From: Thiocystis violascens DSM 198
Lineage (GTDB): Bacteria > Pseudomonadota > Gammaproteobacteria > Chromatiales > Chromatiaceae
Direction of reading: 5' to 3'
Length of the DNA: 64,000 nt
Assembly (NCBI RefSeq): GCF_000227745.2
Contig: NC_018012.1
Coordinates: 4,382,501-4,446,500, forward strand
The translations under genes and the position numbers were made by a program. Every line of letters starts with the position of its first letter. Positions within the stretch are counted from its first letter, which is position 1. Shown piece by piece: positions 1 to 9,358 of this stretch. The notes under the pieces are model-generated. The model saw only the letters and a list, made by a program, of their open reading frames with translations. It did not search any database and was not told the origin of the DNA.

Positions 1-2301
<2,301 letters not shown>

Positions 2302-2388
2302 ATATAACACCCAAGCGCGTTGGGTCCGGATTCACAACGATCACGCCAAGTTTCGATGGCCCCGCCCCGGCGGACGCCGTCAACGCTT

Positions 2389-2508
2389 TCCCTGGCGGCC
2401 ATAGACCACTGGAACCACCTGATCCCTTCCCGAACTCAGACGTGAAACGGTGGCTCGCCGATGCTAGTGTGGGGCCTCCCCATGCGAACGTAGGTCACCG
2501 CCAGGGCC
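2389..2508 (+). rRNA. rrf: 5S ribosomal RNA
   Basis: 120-nt gene 88 nt after the 23S end. It shows the standard 5S landmarks: CCTGGCGGCC at the 5' side pairing with CCGCCAGG at the 3' side, CCGAACTCAG in loop B, GTGAAACG, and the GTGTGGGGCCTCCCCATGCGA helix region. The ends were set by alignment to the E. coli 5S from memory and may be off by 1-2 nt. It closes the rRNA operon; no tRNA follows it. Confidence 0.97.
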
Positions 2509-2515
2509 CTCTCCC

Positions 2516-2557
2516 CAACGCCCCCGTCCTCAAAAAGGTCGGGGGCGTTGCTTTGCG
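2516..2557 (+). terminator. rRNA operon terminator
   Basis: Eight bases after 5S lies a perfect 11-bp stem, CAACGCCCCCG (2516-2526) with CGGGGGCGTTG (2540-2550), around a 13-nt loop, followed by a short T-containing tail (CTTTG). The position after 5S fits the end of the rRNA operon. Confidence 0.85.
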
Positions 2558-2893
2558 CGCGAAAAATGCTGTCCGCGCCGTTCGGGCGACACGCCCCTGC
2601 CAAAAGCCTTGACGCGGTCAAACCCCATCGCCCGCCGCAGACCCGCCAGTCGCCCGCAAGCGGGCGCCTACGTTAAAATAAGAATTGCCGTGTCCAGATC
2701 AGTTCGGCGATCTGTCATGTCCAAGCGTGATAATCTCCCCGATCAGCCGTCGTCGCCATCCCAAGGCATTAATCCTGTATGAAGGGTTTTCCGTTCCTTT
2801 CAGCCCTAGGACGCACCGCAAACGGATGACCGTGCCAACTGGCACGGGTTGCAATGACAAAAAATCCAACCCTAGATATACCAAAAGGCACCG
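2551..2893. other. Intergenic region between rRNA operon and glycan locus
   Basis: 343 nt with no convincing gene. It holds one REP-like hairpin (2649-2672) and a small inverted repeat CCGTGCC-AACT-GGCACGG at 2830-2847, about 45 nt before the first glycosyltransferase start. The second hairpin has no T-tract, so it could be a regulator site or leader hairpin; nothing in the sequence decides. The following start codon is preceded by an AAAAGG ribosome-binding site. Confidence 0.5.
2649..2672 (+). repeat. REP-like palindromic repeat, copy 1
   Basis: GTCGCCCGCAAGCGGGCGCC followed by TACG; the core GCCCGCAAGCGGGC forms a hairpin. The same unit recurs at 6220-6242, 11624-11646, 11723-11746, 41822-41845 and 42058-42082 in both orientations, always between genes. 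The downstream flank (AGAATTGCCGTG) is also shared with the copy at 6220. Confidence 0.8.
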
Positions 2894-4099
2894 ATGCGTA
2901 TCCTGCACGTTCTGGACCATTCGTTACCGCTCCATTCTGGCTACACGTTTCGGACCGCCAGCATTTTGCGCGAACAGGGCAAGCTCGGTTGGAAAACTTT
3001 TCATCTCACCAGCCCCAGACAGAGTGGCAGTTCCCAGGCGGAAGAAGACGCCGAAGGTTTGCACTTCTTTCGCACACCGCCACCGACCGGCGTGCTCGGC
3101 GACTTGCCGCTGCTGCGTCCCTGGCTGGAAATGCGCCTGACCGAGCAGCGCTTGTTGGGCCTCGCCAAGACCCTGAAACCGGATCTTCTGCACGCCCACT
3201 CGCCGGTCCTCAATGCCATCCCGACACTGCGTGCCGGTCGCCGCCTGGGGATTCCGGTCGTCTATGAAATCCGCGCCTTCTGGGAAGATGCCGCTGTCGA
3301 TCATGGCACCACGCGCGAAGGCAGTCCGCGCTACCGTGCCACCCGCGCGCTTGAAACCTGGGCGCTGAAGCGGGTCGACCACGTCTTTACCATCTGCGAG
3401 GGATTGCGGCGCGACATCATCGCGCGCGGCATCTCGCCGAACAAAATGACCGTCATCCCGAATGCCGTCGACATCGAAAGCTTCCAGCTCTCGGGCGAAC
3501 CTGATGCCGCCCTCAAGAAGCAACTTGGACTGGACGGGGCCACCGTGATCGGATTCGTCGGCTCTTTCTACGCCTACGAAGGACTAGACCTGCTCGTCGA
3601 TGCACTCCCCCGGCTGCTCGCCGCCCGCCCCGAACTGCGCCTGCTGCTGGTTGGCGGCGGTCCCCAGGAGGCAAACCTCAAGGCGCAGGCCCGGCGTCTC
3701 GGCGTGGCCGAGCGGGTCGTCTTCGCCGGTCGCGTCCCGCATCGCGAAGTCAGTCGCTATTACGACCTGATCGACCTGCTCGCCTACCCGCGCCACTCGA
3801 TGCGGCTCACCGAACTGGTGACCCCCCTCAAACCGCTCGAAGCCATGGCTCAGGGGCGCGTCTTCATTGCCTCCGACGTTGGTGGCCACCAGGAACTGAT
3901 CCGCGATGGCGAGACCGGGCGTCTGTTCGCCGCCGGCAACGTTGCCGCCCTGACCGCTGCGATCGGCGACATGCTCGACCACCAATCGGACTGGCCGACG
4001 ATGCGGCTGGCAGGCCGGCGATTTGTCGAGGAAGTGCGCAACTGGCGGCAAAGCGTCGCACGCTACGAGGCTCCCTATTCGCGCTTGCGGGCGCAGTGA
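2894..4099 (+). CDS. GT4 glycosyltransferase, exosortase A-associated (Daro_2409-like)
   Basis: 401-aa GT-B glycosyltransferase. The opening MRILHVLDHSLPLHSGYTFR is the hallmark of the PEP-CTERM/exosortase A-associated glycosyltransferase family named after Daro_2409, recalled from family descriptions rather than searched. A GT4-type acceptor/donor site with the E-x7-E pattern is seen at ELVTPLKPLEAMAQG (about residue 306), followed by the usual DVGGHQELI and DGETGRLF segments. No signal peptide; it should act at the cytoplasmic face on a lipid-linked glycan. It is the first gene of the surface-polysaccharide locus and is cut off from the rest by two insertion sequences. Start chosen at ATG 2894 behind AAAAGG. 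Sugar specificity cannot be told. Confidence 0.88.
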   Translation: MRILHVLDHSLPLHSGYTFRTASILREQGKLGWKTFHLTSPRQSGSSQAEEDAEGLHFFRTPPPTGVLGDLPLLRPWLEMRLTEQRLLGLAKTLKPDLLHAHSPVLNAIPTLRAGRRLGIPVVYEIRAFWEDAAVDHGTTREGSPRYRATRALETWALKRVDHVFTICEGLRRDIIARGISPNKMTVIPNAVDIESFQLSGEPDAALKKQLGLDGATVIGFVGSFYAYEGLDLLVDALPRLLAARPELRLLLVGGGPQEANLKAQARRLGVAERVVFAGRVPHREVSRYYDLIDLLAYPRHSMRLTELVTPLKPLEAMAQGRVFIASDVGGHQELIRDGETGRLFAAGNVAALTAAIGDMLDHQSDWPTMRLAGRRFVEEVRNWRQSVARYEAPYSRLRAQ

Positions 4100-4217
4100 A
4101 ACTTCATGCGAAGAACGGCAAACGCATCGCCCTCGTCGGCACGTAACCCGTGAGTGCTTCCTGGGAGTGAACCGCCCCGGGTTTCGCGGAGGCTCCAACT
4201 CTTGAGAAGATGGAGCC

Positions 4218-4541
4218 ATGAAGAAGTCTGTGAAGTTTTCCCCCGAGATCCGCGAGCGTGCAGTACGCATGCTGTTCGAGTCGCGACCCGATCATCCGTC
4301 CCTCTGGGCGGCGGTTGAATTGATCGCCGCCCAGATCGGCGGCACGGCTCAGACGCTGCACAACTGGGTTCGACAGCACGAGCGCGGTACCGGTCAGCAA
4401 GATAGTCCGACCAGCAGCGAGCAGCAGCGCATCAAGGCGCTTGAGCGCGAGGTCAAGGAACGGCGCAAAGCGACTGAGATCCTGCGCCTGGCCAGCGCCG
4501 ATTTCGCCCAGGCGGAGTTCGACCGCCGCGTGACGTCGTGA
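4218..4541 (+). CDS. IS3-family transposase OrfA
   Basis: 107-aa helix-turn-helix subunit of an IS3-family transposase. It starts MKKSVKFSPEIRERAVRML, has the typical AQTLHNWVRQHE helix-turn-helix part and ends in a coiled coil (LEREVKERRKATEILRLASA) for dimerisation. OrfA stops at 4541, overlapping the GTG at 4538 that begins orfB; in the family the two are joined by -1 frameshifting to make the active OrfAB enzyme. This subunit looks intact; its partner is not. Confidence 0.93.
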   Translation: MKKSVKFSPEIRERAVRMLFESRPDHPSLWAAVELIAAQIGGTAQTLHNWVRQHERGTGQQDSPTSSEQQRIKALEREVKERRKATEILRLASADFAQAEFDRRVTS

Positions 4542-5458
4542 GGCCCTTCATCGACGCGCATCGCGAGGCCCCTGGGGGTCGAGCCGATCTGCCGAGTGCT
4601 GCAGGTCGCCCCATCGGCCGACAGGCGCGACGCTGCCGAACAGCGCGAGCCTGATCGGCGCTGCGCGCGAGCCAAGCGTGACGAGGGACTGGCGGCCCAC
4701 ATCGAGCGGGTCTGGCAGGCCAACCTGCAGATCGACGGAGCCGACAAGGTCTGGCGTCAGCTCAACCGCGAAGGCATCGCCGTGGCGCGCTGCACCGTCG
4801 AGCGACGCATGCGCCGGCTCGGGCTGCGCGGGATCGTTCGAGGCCAGGTGGTTCGCACCACGGTGCCTGATGCGACCGCCCCTTGTCCGCTCGACCGGGT
4901 TAACCGGCAGTTCAGGCTGACCGCCCTAACCAGCGCTGGGTGTCGGACTTCACCGACGTCTCGACCTGGCAGGGCTGGGTCTCTGTCGCTGTCGCCTTCG
5001 TCATCGACGTCTTCGCGCGCCACAGCGTCGGCTGGCGGGTCAGCCGATCTATGCAGACGGACTTCGTGCTCGACGCACTTGAACAAGCCCTCTATGAGCG
5101 CCAGCCCGAGCGCGACAACTCGCGCATCCACCATTCGGATCGCGGCTCGCAAGACGTTTCGATCCGCGACAGCGAACGACTGGCAGAAGCCGGCATTGAA
5201 CCGTCGGTCGGCAGCAAGGGCGACAGCGACGACAACGCCCTGGCGGAAACCATCAACGGGCTCTACAAGGCCGAGATGATCCACCGGCGCGCGCCCTGGA
5301 AGACCCGTGAGGCCGTGGAGCTAGCCACCCTCGAATGGGTGTCTTGGTTCAACCACCAACGTTTGCTAGAGTCCATCGGCGACATTCCGCCTGCCGAAGC
5401 TGAAGCAAACGACTATCGGCAACTCGCCGAAAAAACCGAGACGGTGGTCTCAACTTAA
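4538..5458 (+). pseudogene. IS3-family transposase OrfB (frameshifted)
   Basis: The DDE integrase half of the IS3 transposase, split over three frames. The start MRPFIDAHREA (GTG 4538) is lost at a C/G-run near 4565-4575; the reading resumes around MLQVAPSA at 4596 and runs to VNRQFR near 4915; then it shifts again to SDFTDVSTWQGW (4940) and continues to the stop at 5458. The three catalytic acidic residues are still present: SDFTD, HHSDRGSQ and NALAETINGLYK. Several positions that are tyrosine in the family are aspartate here (GSQD, SIRD, GDSD, EAND, QIDG), see findings. Not expected to be functional. Confidence 0.9.
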
Positions 5459-5689
5459 ACCAACCAGCCTCCGCGAAACCCGGGGCGGTTCAAACCGGTG
5501 CAACGCCACGGACCAGATCCACTTGGGTGCGGTGCGACCGTCCTGAATCGAGTGATACATCAGGATCAAGGGACCGGTCAGTCGCGATGCTTTTGCGATG
5601 GATCGCGAAAGCGGATCTGGTTGGAACATCGATCATGCCTCGATGGCAATGGGTGCGCGCATCGACATCATTAAGATGGATAAAGCGTT

Positions 5690-5795
5690 CTTGCGTCCGG
5701 CGAGTTCGGGAATGAAACCCGCCCCGCCCTTGATGAGCGGGACGATGCGGCTGTCGACCCGGATGCGGCCAGACAAGGGAGTGCTGATGATGACA
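5690..5795 (-). pseudogene. Remnant of a second wzt (ABC exporter ATPase)
   Basis: Read on the minus strand this gives TPLSGRIRVDSRIVPLIKGG and AGFIPELAGRKN, matching TPTSGRIRVDGRIAPLIEVG and AGFIPELTGREN of the full wzt at 12944-14200. The DNA match spans about 90-105 bp and is mostly silent differences. Walker A, signature and Walker B parts are absent, so only the stretch between Walker A and the Q-loop-distal region survives. It lies 200 bp from the IS3 element, in opposite orientation to the intact gene. Confidence 0.8.
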
Positions 5796-6105
5796 GAAGC
5801 TTCAGGAGGTTCGACGATCGCCATCAACAACTTCTCCGTTCAAACCTAAATCGCGTCAGCGGGCACGCTCGTGGGCTATCGATACGGTCGCGAACCGAGG
5901 CGCAAGGGTCGCTGCCCAAAAGGACGCGACATCCATTGCCAGTCGCCGCCGAGGGTGGTGACTTAGAATTCCTTGAAGACAGTATTCATGCGCAACGCGG
6001 CTTGGTTTGGTGGGATCGGAAAATCGTCACTTGCAGCCACACTTGACCGGTCGGATTGTAATTGAGTTGGCTAGAGAAGGAACGGAAAATCCTGGGCGCC
6101 TGAAA
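5796..6105. other. Intergenic stretch with no recognisable gene
   Basis: Between the wzt remnant and the palindromic repeat at 6106 I see no frame with family resemblance, no terminator and no clear promoter. The bases 5493-5689, between IS3 and the remnant, are equally uninformative. Both may be debris of genes lost when the two insertion sequences entered. Confidence 0.4.
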
Positions 6106-6165
6106 GTTAAGCCGTTCATGGTTCGACCCTTCGACGGGCTCAGGACTCACCACGAACGGCTTAAC
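6106..6165. repeat. CCACGAACGG palindromic repeat
   Basis: Ends GTTAAGCCGTTC (6106-6117) and GAACGGCTTAAC (6154-6165) are perfect inverted copies around a centre holding CCCTTCGACGGGCTCAGG. It belongs to a family also found at 9004-9197, 22880-22992, 36254-36469, 41970-42028, 42138-42230, 42540-42618 and 46848-46903. The centre CCTTCGACAGGCTCAGG is a repeat type common in proteobacterial intergenic DNA. Confidence 0.8.
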
Positions 6166-6219
6166 TTAATGGCAGTGGGGTAGCGGGGTGAGGCACACCC
6201 CAAGCGACTGTCAGGTCAT

Positions 6220-6242
6220 GTCGCCCGAGCGGGCGCCTACGA
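6220..6242 (+). repeat. REP-like palindromic repeat, copy 2
   Basis: GTCGCCCGAGCGGGCGCCTA followed by CGA; a shortened hairpin loop compared with the other copies. Its 3' flank (ATGAGAACTGCCGTGGCGG) continues into the target site of the IS4 element. Confidence 0.75.
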
Positions 6243-6282
6243 TAGCGGGTGGCACCAACATGAGAACTGCCGTGGCGGTTCC

Positions 6283-7467
6283 CTCATCACCTATCAGTTA
6301 CTCACGGGCATGAAAAGCGGGCAACGGGAGGTCGTTTTGAAGGCACCGCTTCAGACGGCGCAGGCCGCGCGTGAACCACGAGACCAGGCTACGATAGAGT
6401 TTCCTGAAGCTCCAATGCGCGGGGTCGTTCTGCGCCTGGACTTTTTTTCGAGTGGTGTCGGATCGTTCAGCCCCTCGTCTCGGCCGGCGCGAACACACCA
6501 GTACATGGCCAAGGCCATGATGAGCACCAGTCGCTCCAAACGCTCGGCATGCTGGAGTTGCGAATCCTCCAAGTCGAAGCCCCGGCCCTTGACGTCGGAG
6601 AACATCGGTTCGATGGCCCAGCGAGCAGCGTCGTCAAGCACGCTTGCCCGTGTCGGGGCGGCGTCCATGGCAATGATCCACGGCTCGGGGTGGCCATCCT
6701 CGTGCAGGATCCCGAGGTTCGTGATCACCCCCTGCGCAAACAGGCGCACACCGGTGAAGTAACGTTCCGTCACCCCGTGTGCCAACGCGCCCGTCGTCGT
6801 CTCATCGCCCTGCCCGGTATCCGTTAGCACGTTGCTCTTCAGGCGCAGCCGGTCGCTCCAGCCCCGGGCTTGGAGCCACCCGAACAGGCCCGCCGACGGA
6901 TAGAACCGGTCCGCCGATAGCAGCACGCGCGCCCCGGACGGCAGCCAGGCCAGGAGCGGCTCCAACACCACCTGCTGGCCCGCGAAGCCGAGATTGGCCG
7001 CCCCTTCCTCAGCCCGCCACGCCAGCGGTATCGCGCGATCACCCACCCGCAACGCCACCATCAGCAGCGCCATCCGATCACCCAAATCGGTTTGGTCCAG
7101 GCTCAACAACACCGTCTGACCATGGCTGGCCGCCTTCGCCAACTCCGCTCGTGCAAAGGGCTCAATCACCATTCCCGGACCCAACCGCGGATTCTTCAGC
7201 AAACGCCTCAGCCATTGCTCGCGCATGTCCTGCCGCTCGGTGTCCAAGGGCAGCAGATTGGCCAACTCCACCGTGTTCGGGGTTTGGCCTTCGATCATCG
7301 CCCCGACCGCCAACGCCAGCTTGCTCACCACCGTCTTGCGCAGACGCGGGTGCACCTCGCGCAGCCCGCACGCCACTTCATCAGCCAATCGTTTGACGCT
7401 TCCCATGATCCTCAATCACCTCAACATCGACTGAGCGGCAGTTTGCCAGAATGTGATAGGTGATGAG
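6283..7467 (-). mobile_element. IS4-family insertion sequence, complete, with 9-bp target duplication
   Basis: A 1185-bp element with perfect 14-bp inverted ends, CTCATCACCTATCA (6283-6296) and TGATAGGTGATGAG (7454-7467). It is flanked by the direct repeat GGCGGTTCC at 6274-6282 and 7468-7476, a 9-bp target duplication, within the 9-12 bp usual for IS4 relatives. One full-length transposase lies inside on the minus strand. Intact ends, duplication and gene indicate a recent insertion, possibly still mobile. Joining the flanks gives ACTGCCGTGGCGGTTCCAGA as the pre-insertion site. Confidence 0.9.
6351..7415 (-). CDS. IS4-family transposase
   Basis: 354-aa DDE transposase filling the element. 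The catalytic aspartates are in LLSLDQTDLGDR (about residue 106) and LLSADRFYPS (about 168), and the glutamate lies in the C-terminal signature IEPMFSDVKGRGFDL (about 287), followed by the LERLVLIMALAMYW helix typical of this group. The N-terminus has the helical MGSVKRLADEV part. No frameshift or stop is seen. A second methionine three codons in (MGSVK) is an alternative start. Confidence 0.93.
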   Translation of the reverse strand: MRIMGSVKRLADEVACGLREVHPRLRKTVVSKLALAVGAMIEGQTPNTVELANLLPLDTERQDMREQWLRRLLKNPRLGPGMVIEPFARAELAKAASHGQTVLLSLDQTDLGDRMALLMVALRVGDRAIPLAWRAEEGAANLGFAGQQVVLEPLLAWLPSGARVLLSADRFYPSAGLFGWLQARGWSDRLRLKSNVLTDTGQGDETTTGALAHGVTERYFTGVRLFAQGVITNLGILHEDGHPEPWIIAMDAAPTRASVLDDAARWAIEPMFSDVKGRGFDLEDSQLQHAERLERLVLIMALAMYWCVRAGRDEGLNDPTPLEKKSRRRTTPRIGASGNSIVAWSRGSRAACAV

Positions 7468-7722
7468 GGCGGTTCCAGAGATTTTCCGGTTAGCGTCTGA
7501 CTATTGTACAATCCCGACATTTAAGGATAGCCGCCGATGCGCCGGTTGCGGCTCCCCGTCTTTTATCGATGGCGGTCTAATGCTGAGTGGCGATTCAAAA
7601 ACAGGCGGTAAGCAGTCCATCGTCTGGCGGACTTCCGTCCCGTTTGACGGGCGAGACGCCCGCTCCCCGGTGTTTCGCTGGAGCACCGCTCAAGCCCCGG
7701 AAACACGAGGCGAAATCGACTG

Positions 7723-8922
7723 ATGTCCAAACCGCCGGCGCTGATCGTCTTTTCCAGCCTGTTTCCCAACAGCGCCCAACCCAATGCCGGTCTGTTCATC
7801 CGCGAACGCCTGTTCCGCGTTGGCCAACATCTGCCGCTGGTGGTCGTCTCGCCTAAACCCTGGTTCCCTGGCCAAGAGCTGATCCGCCGGTTTCGCCCTC
7901 ATTACCGTCCGATGCCCGGGCACCAGGAGCGGCAAGACGGCATCGATGTGCTCTTCCCCCGTTTCCTGGCCTTGCCCGGTCTGCTGCGCAATCTGGACAG
8001 CCTCTCGATGGCACTGGGCAGTTATCCGACCCTGCTGCGCCTCAAAAAACAGGGCTACAACCTCATTGATGCTCACTTTGCCTACCCCGATGGTCATTCG
8101 GCCGTCCGTTTAGGACAGTGGCTCGGCTTGCCCGTGACAGTCACCCTGCGTGGGACAGAGGTTCCCCACAGCCGCAATCCGAAGCTGCGCCCTCGGATGC
8201 GGGAGGTTTTCAGCAAGGCGAAGCGCGTGATCGCGGTGTCCGATTCGCTGAAGCGCCTGGCCATCGGTCTGGGTATGCCGCCTGACAAGGGTGTCGTGGT
8301 AGGCAATGGTGTGGACACGCAACGCTTCCAGCCTGTGGATCGAAACGAGGCACGGGCACGGCTGGGTTTGCCCGCGAAGGCGTCCGTCCTGATCTCCGTT
8401 GGCGCCCTGGTGGAGCGCAAGGGCTTTCATCGGGTGATCGACTGCCTGCCCACCTTGCTCGCGCGCCATCCAGATCTTCACTATCTCATCGTCGGCGGCT
8501 CCAGCCCGGAAGGCGACAACAGCGCCGCCCTTCGTCAACAGGTTGATCGCTTACATCTGGTGGAGCGGGTACACTTCCTGGGAGCCTTGCCGCCCGACGC
8601 ACTCAAATGGCCGTTCTCGGCCGCCGACATCTTCGTGCTCGCGAGCAGCAACGAGGGTTGGGCGAATGTGATTCTGGAGGCCATGGCCTGCGGTTTGCCC
8701 GTGGTTGCGACCGACGTGGGCGGCAATCGGGAAGTCGTCGCCACCGACGATCTCGGAATCATCGTGCCATTTGACGATCAAGCGGCTTTGGTTCAAGCCC
8801 TGGATAAAGCGTTGGGCCAGCCCTGGGAGCGCGAAACCGTCTTGGCGTATGCCCGCGCCAACGCATGGGACGAACGGGTATCCCGACTGTTGGACATCTT
8901 CTCCGAGGGCTCGCGTCCATGA
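7723..8922 (+). CDS. GT4 family glycosyltransferase
   Basis: 399-aa GT-B glycosyltransferase. The N-terminal half has FSSLFPNSAQPNAGLFIRER, common in glycosyltransferases of exosortase/EPS loci, and the C-terminal half has the nucleotide-sugar site E-x7-E at EGWANVILE (about residue 309) followed by AMACGLPVVATDVGGNRE. SVGALVERKGFHRVI is the linker strand seen in GT4 enzymes. No membrane span. It stands alone between the IS4 element and the repeats before the ligase gene. The first ATG in the frame was used; ribosome-binding site weak. Confidence 0.88.
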   Translation: MSKPPALIVFSSLFPNSAQPNAGLFIRERLFRVGQHLPLVVVSPKPWFPGQELIRRFRPHYRPMPGHQERQDGIDVLFPRFLALPGLLRNLDSLSMALGSYPTLLRLKKQGYNLIDAHFAYPDGHSAVRLGQWLGLPVTVTLRGTEVPHSRNPKLRPRMREVFSKAKRVIAVSDSLKRLAIGLGMPPDKGVVVGNGVDTQRFQPVDRNEARARLGLPAKASVLISVGALVERKGFHRVIDCLPTLLARHPDLHYLIVGGSSPEGDNSAALRQQVDRLHLVERVHFLGALPPDALKWPFSAADIFVLASSNEGWANVILEAMACGLPVVATDVGGNREVVATDDLGIIVPFDDQAALVQALDKALGQPWERETVLAYARANAWDERVSRLLDIFSEGSRP

Positions 8923-9003
8923 AATTCCATCTCCGCGCCGAACGATTCTCGCGGACAAGCTGCGACAGGTTAGGGGATATCTGGAAAAGCCTTTACCGAT
9001 GTT

Positions 9004-9197
9004 CCGTTCGTGGTGAGTCCTGAGCCCTTCGGCTTCGCTCAGGACAGGCTGCCGAAGGGTCGAAGCCTGTCATGAGCTTGTCGAATGGGATGACCGGAAA
9101 ATCGCGCTCCGAGGCCGACATTGCATCCGTTCATGGTTCGACCCTTCGGCAGCCTGTCCTGAGCGAAGCCGAAGGGCTCAGGACTCACCACGAACGG
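9004..9197. repeat. Long perfect inverted repeat (61-bp arms)
   Basis: The arm 9004-9064 (CCGTTCGTGGTGAGTCCTGA at its start) is the exact reverse complement of 9137-9197, separated by 72 nt. The arms carry the CCACGAACGG family with a doubled centre. The transcript could fold into a very stable cruciform or hairpin just before the ligase gene. Confidence 0.9.
9088..9142 (+). repeat. 55-bp direct repeat shared with 22923-22977
   Basis: The 55 bases here match 22923-22977 with one difference (C/T). The core is GAAAATCGCGCTCCGAGGCC. In this copy it lies upstream of the ligase gene at 9359; the other copy follows a remnant of the same gene. Confidence 0.9.
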
Positions 9198-9226
9198 ATG
9201 CAATGTCACCACGAAAGTGGGTATGC

Positions 9227-9322
9227 GCTTTTCCGGAAATCGCCTAATGTCACCACGAACGGATTTAATGTCGCGACCAGCGGATGTAATCTGGGTATGA
9301 GCTTTTCCGTAAATCGCCTTAA
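9227..9322 (+). repeat. Two copies of the TTTTCCGGAAATCGCCT motif
   Basis: GCTTTTCCGGAAATCGCCTA at 9227-9246 and GCTTTTCCGTAAATCGCCTT at 9301-9320, each preceded by a GGGTATG. Similar sequences occur at 36483-36502, 42104-42123 and 50032-50050. Part of the region 8923-9358, in which I see repeats only and no gene. Confidence 0.7.
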
Positions 9323-9358
9323 AAGAGCGCGGCGGTTCCCCGTCGGGGCAAGCCCAAG

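Larger units (their letters stand above)
4168..5492 (+). mobile_element. IS3-family insertion sequence with degraded transposase
   Basis: A 1325-bp element bounded by perfect 27-bp terminal inverted repeats: 4168-4194 (begins TGAACCGCCCCGGGTTTCGC) and 5466-5492 (ends CCCGGGGCGGTTCA). Inside are an intact orfA and a broken orfB in the usual IS3 arrangement. I could not find a matching 3-4-bp target duplication (left flank GGGAG, right flank AACCG), so either it was lost by rearrangement or the element moved by another route. Perfect ends with a decayed transposase suggest an inactive but fairly recent copy. Confidence 0.92.

Noticed and set aside
2830..2847. Terminator before the first glycosyltransferase
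   Set aside because: The 7-bp stem has no T-tract and is only 46 nt before the start codon, so it is left as an unassigned inverted repeat.
4100..4167. Start of a gene interrupted by IS3
   Set aside because: One frame gives KNGKRIALVGT, which hints at a Rossmann-type start, but it is too short to assign and nothing matching follows the element.
7460..7723. 87-codon frame between IS4 and the glycosyltransferase
   Set aside because: It begins in the IS4 end, has no recognisable motif and no ribosome-binding site.
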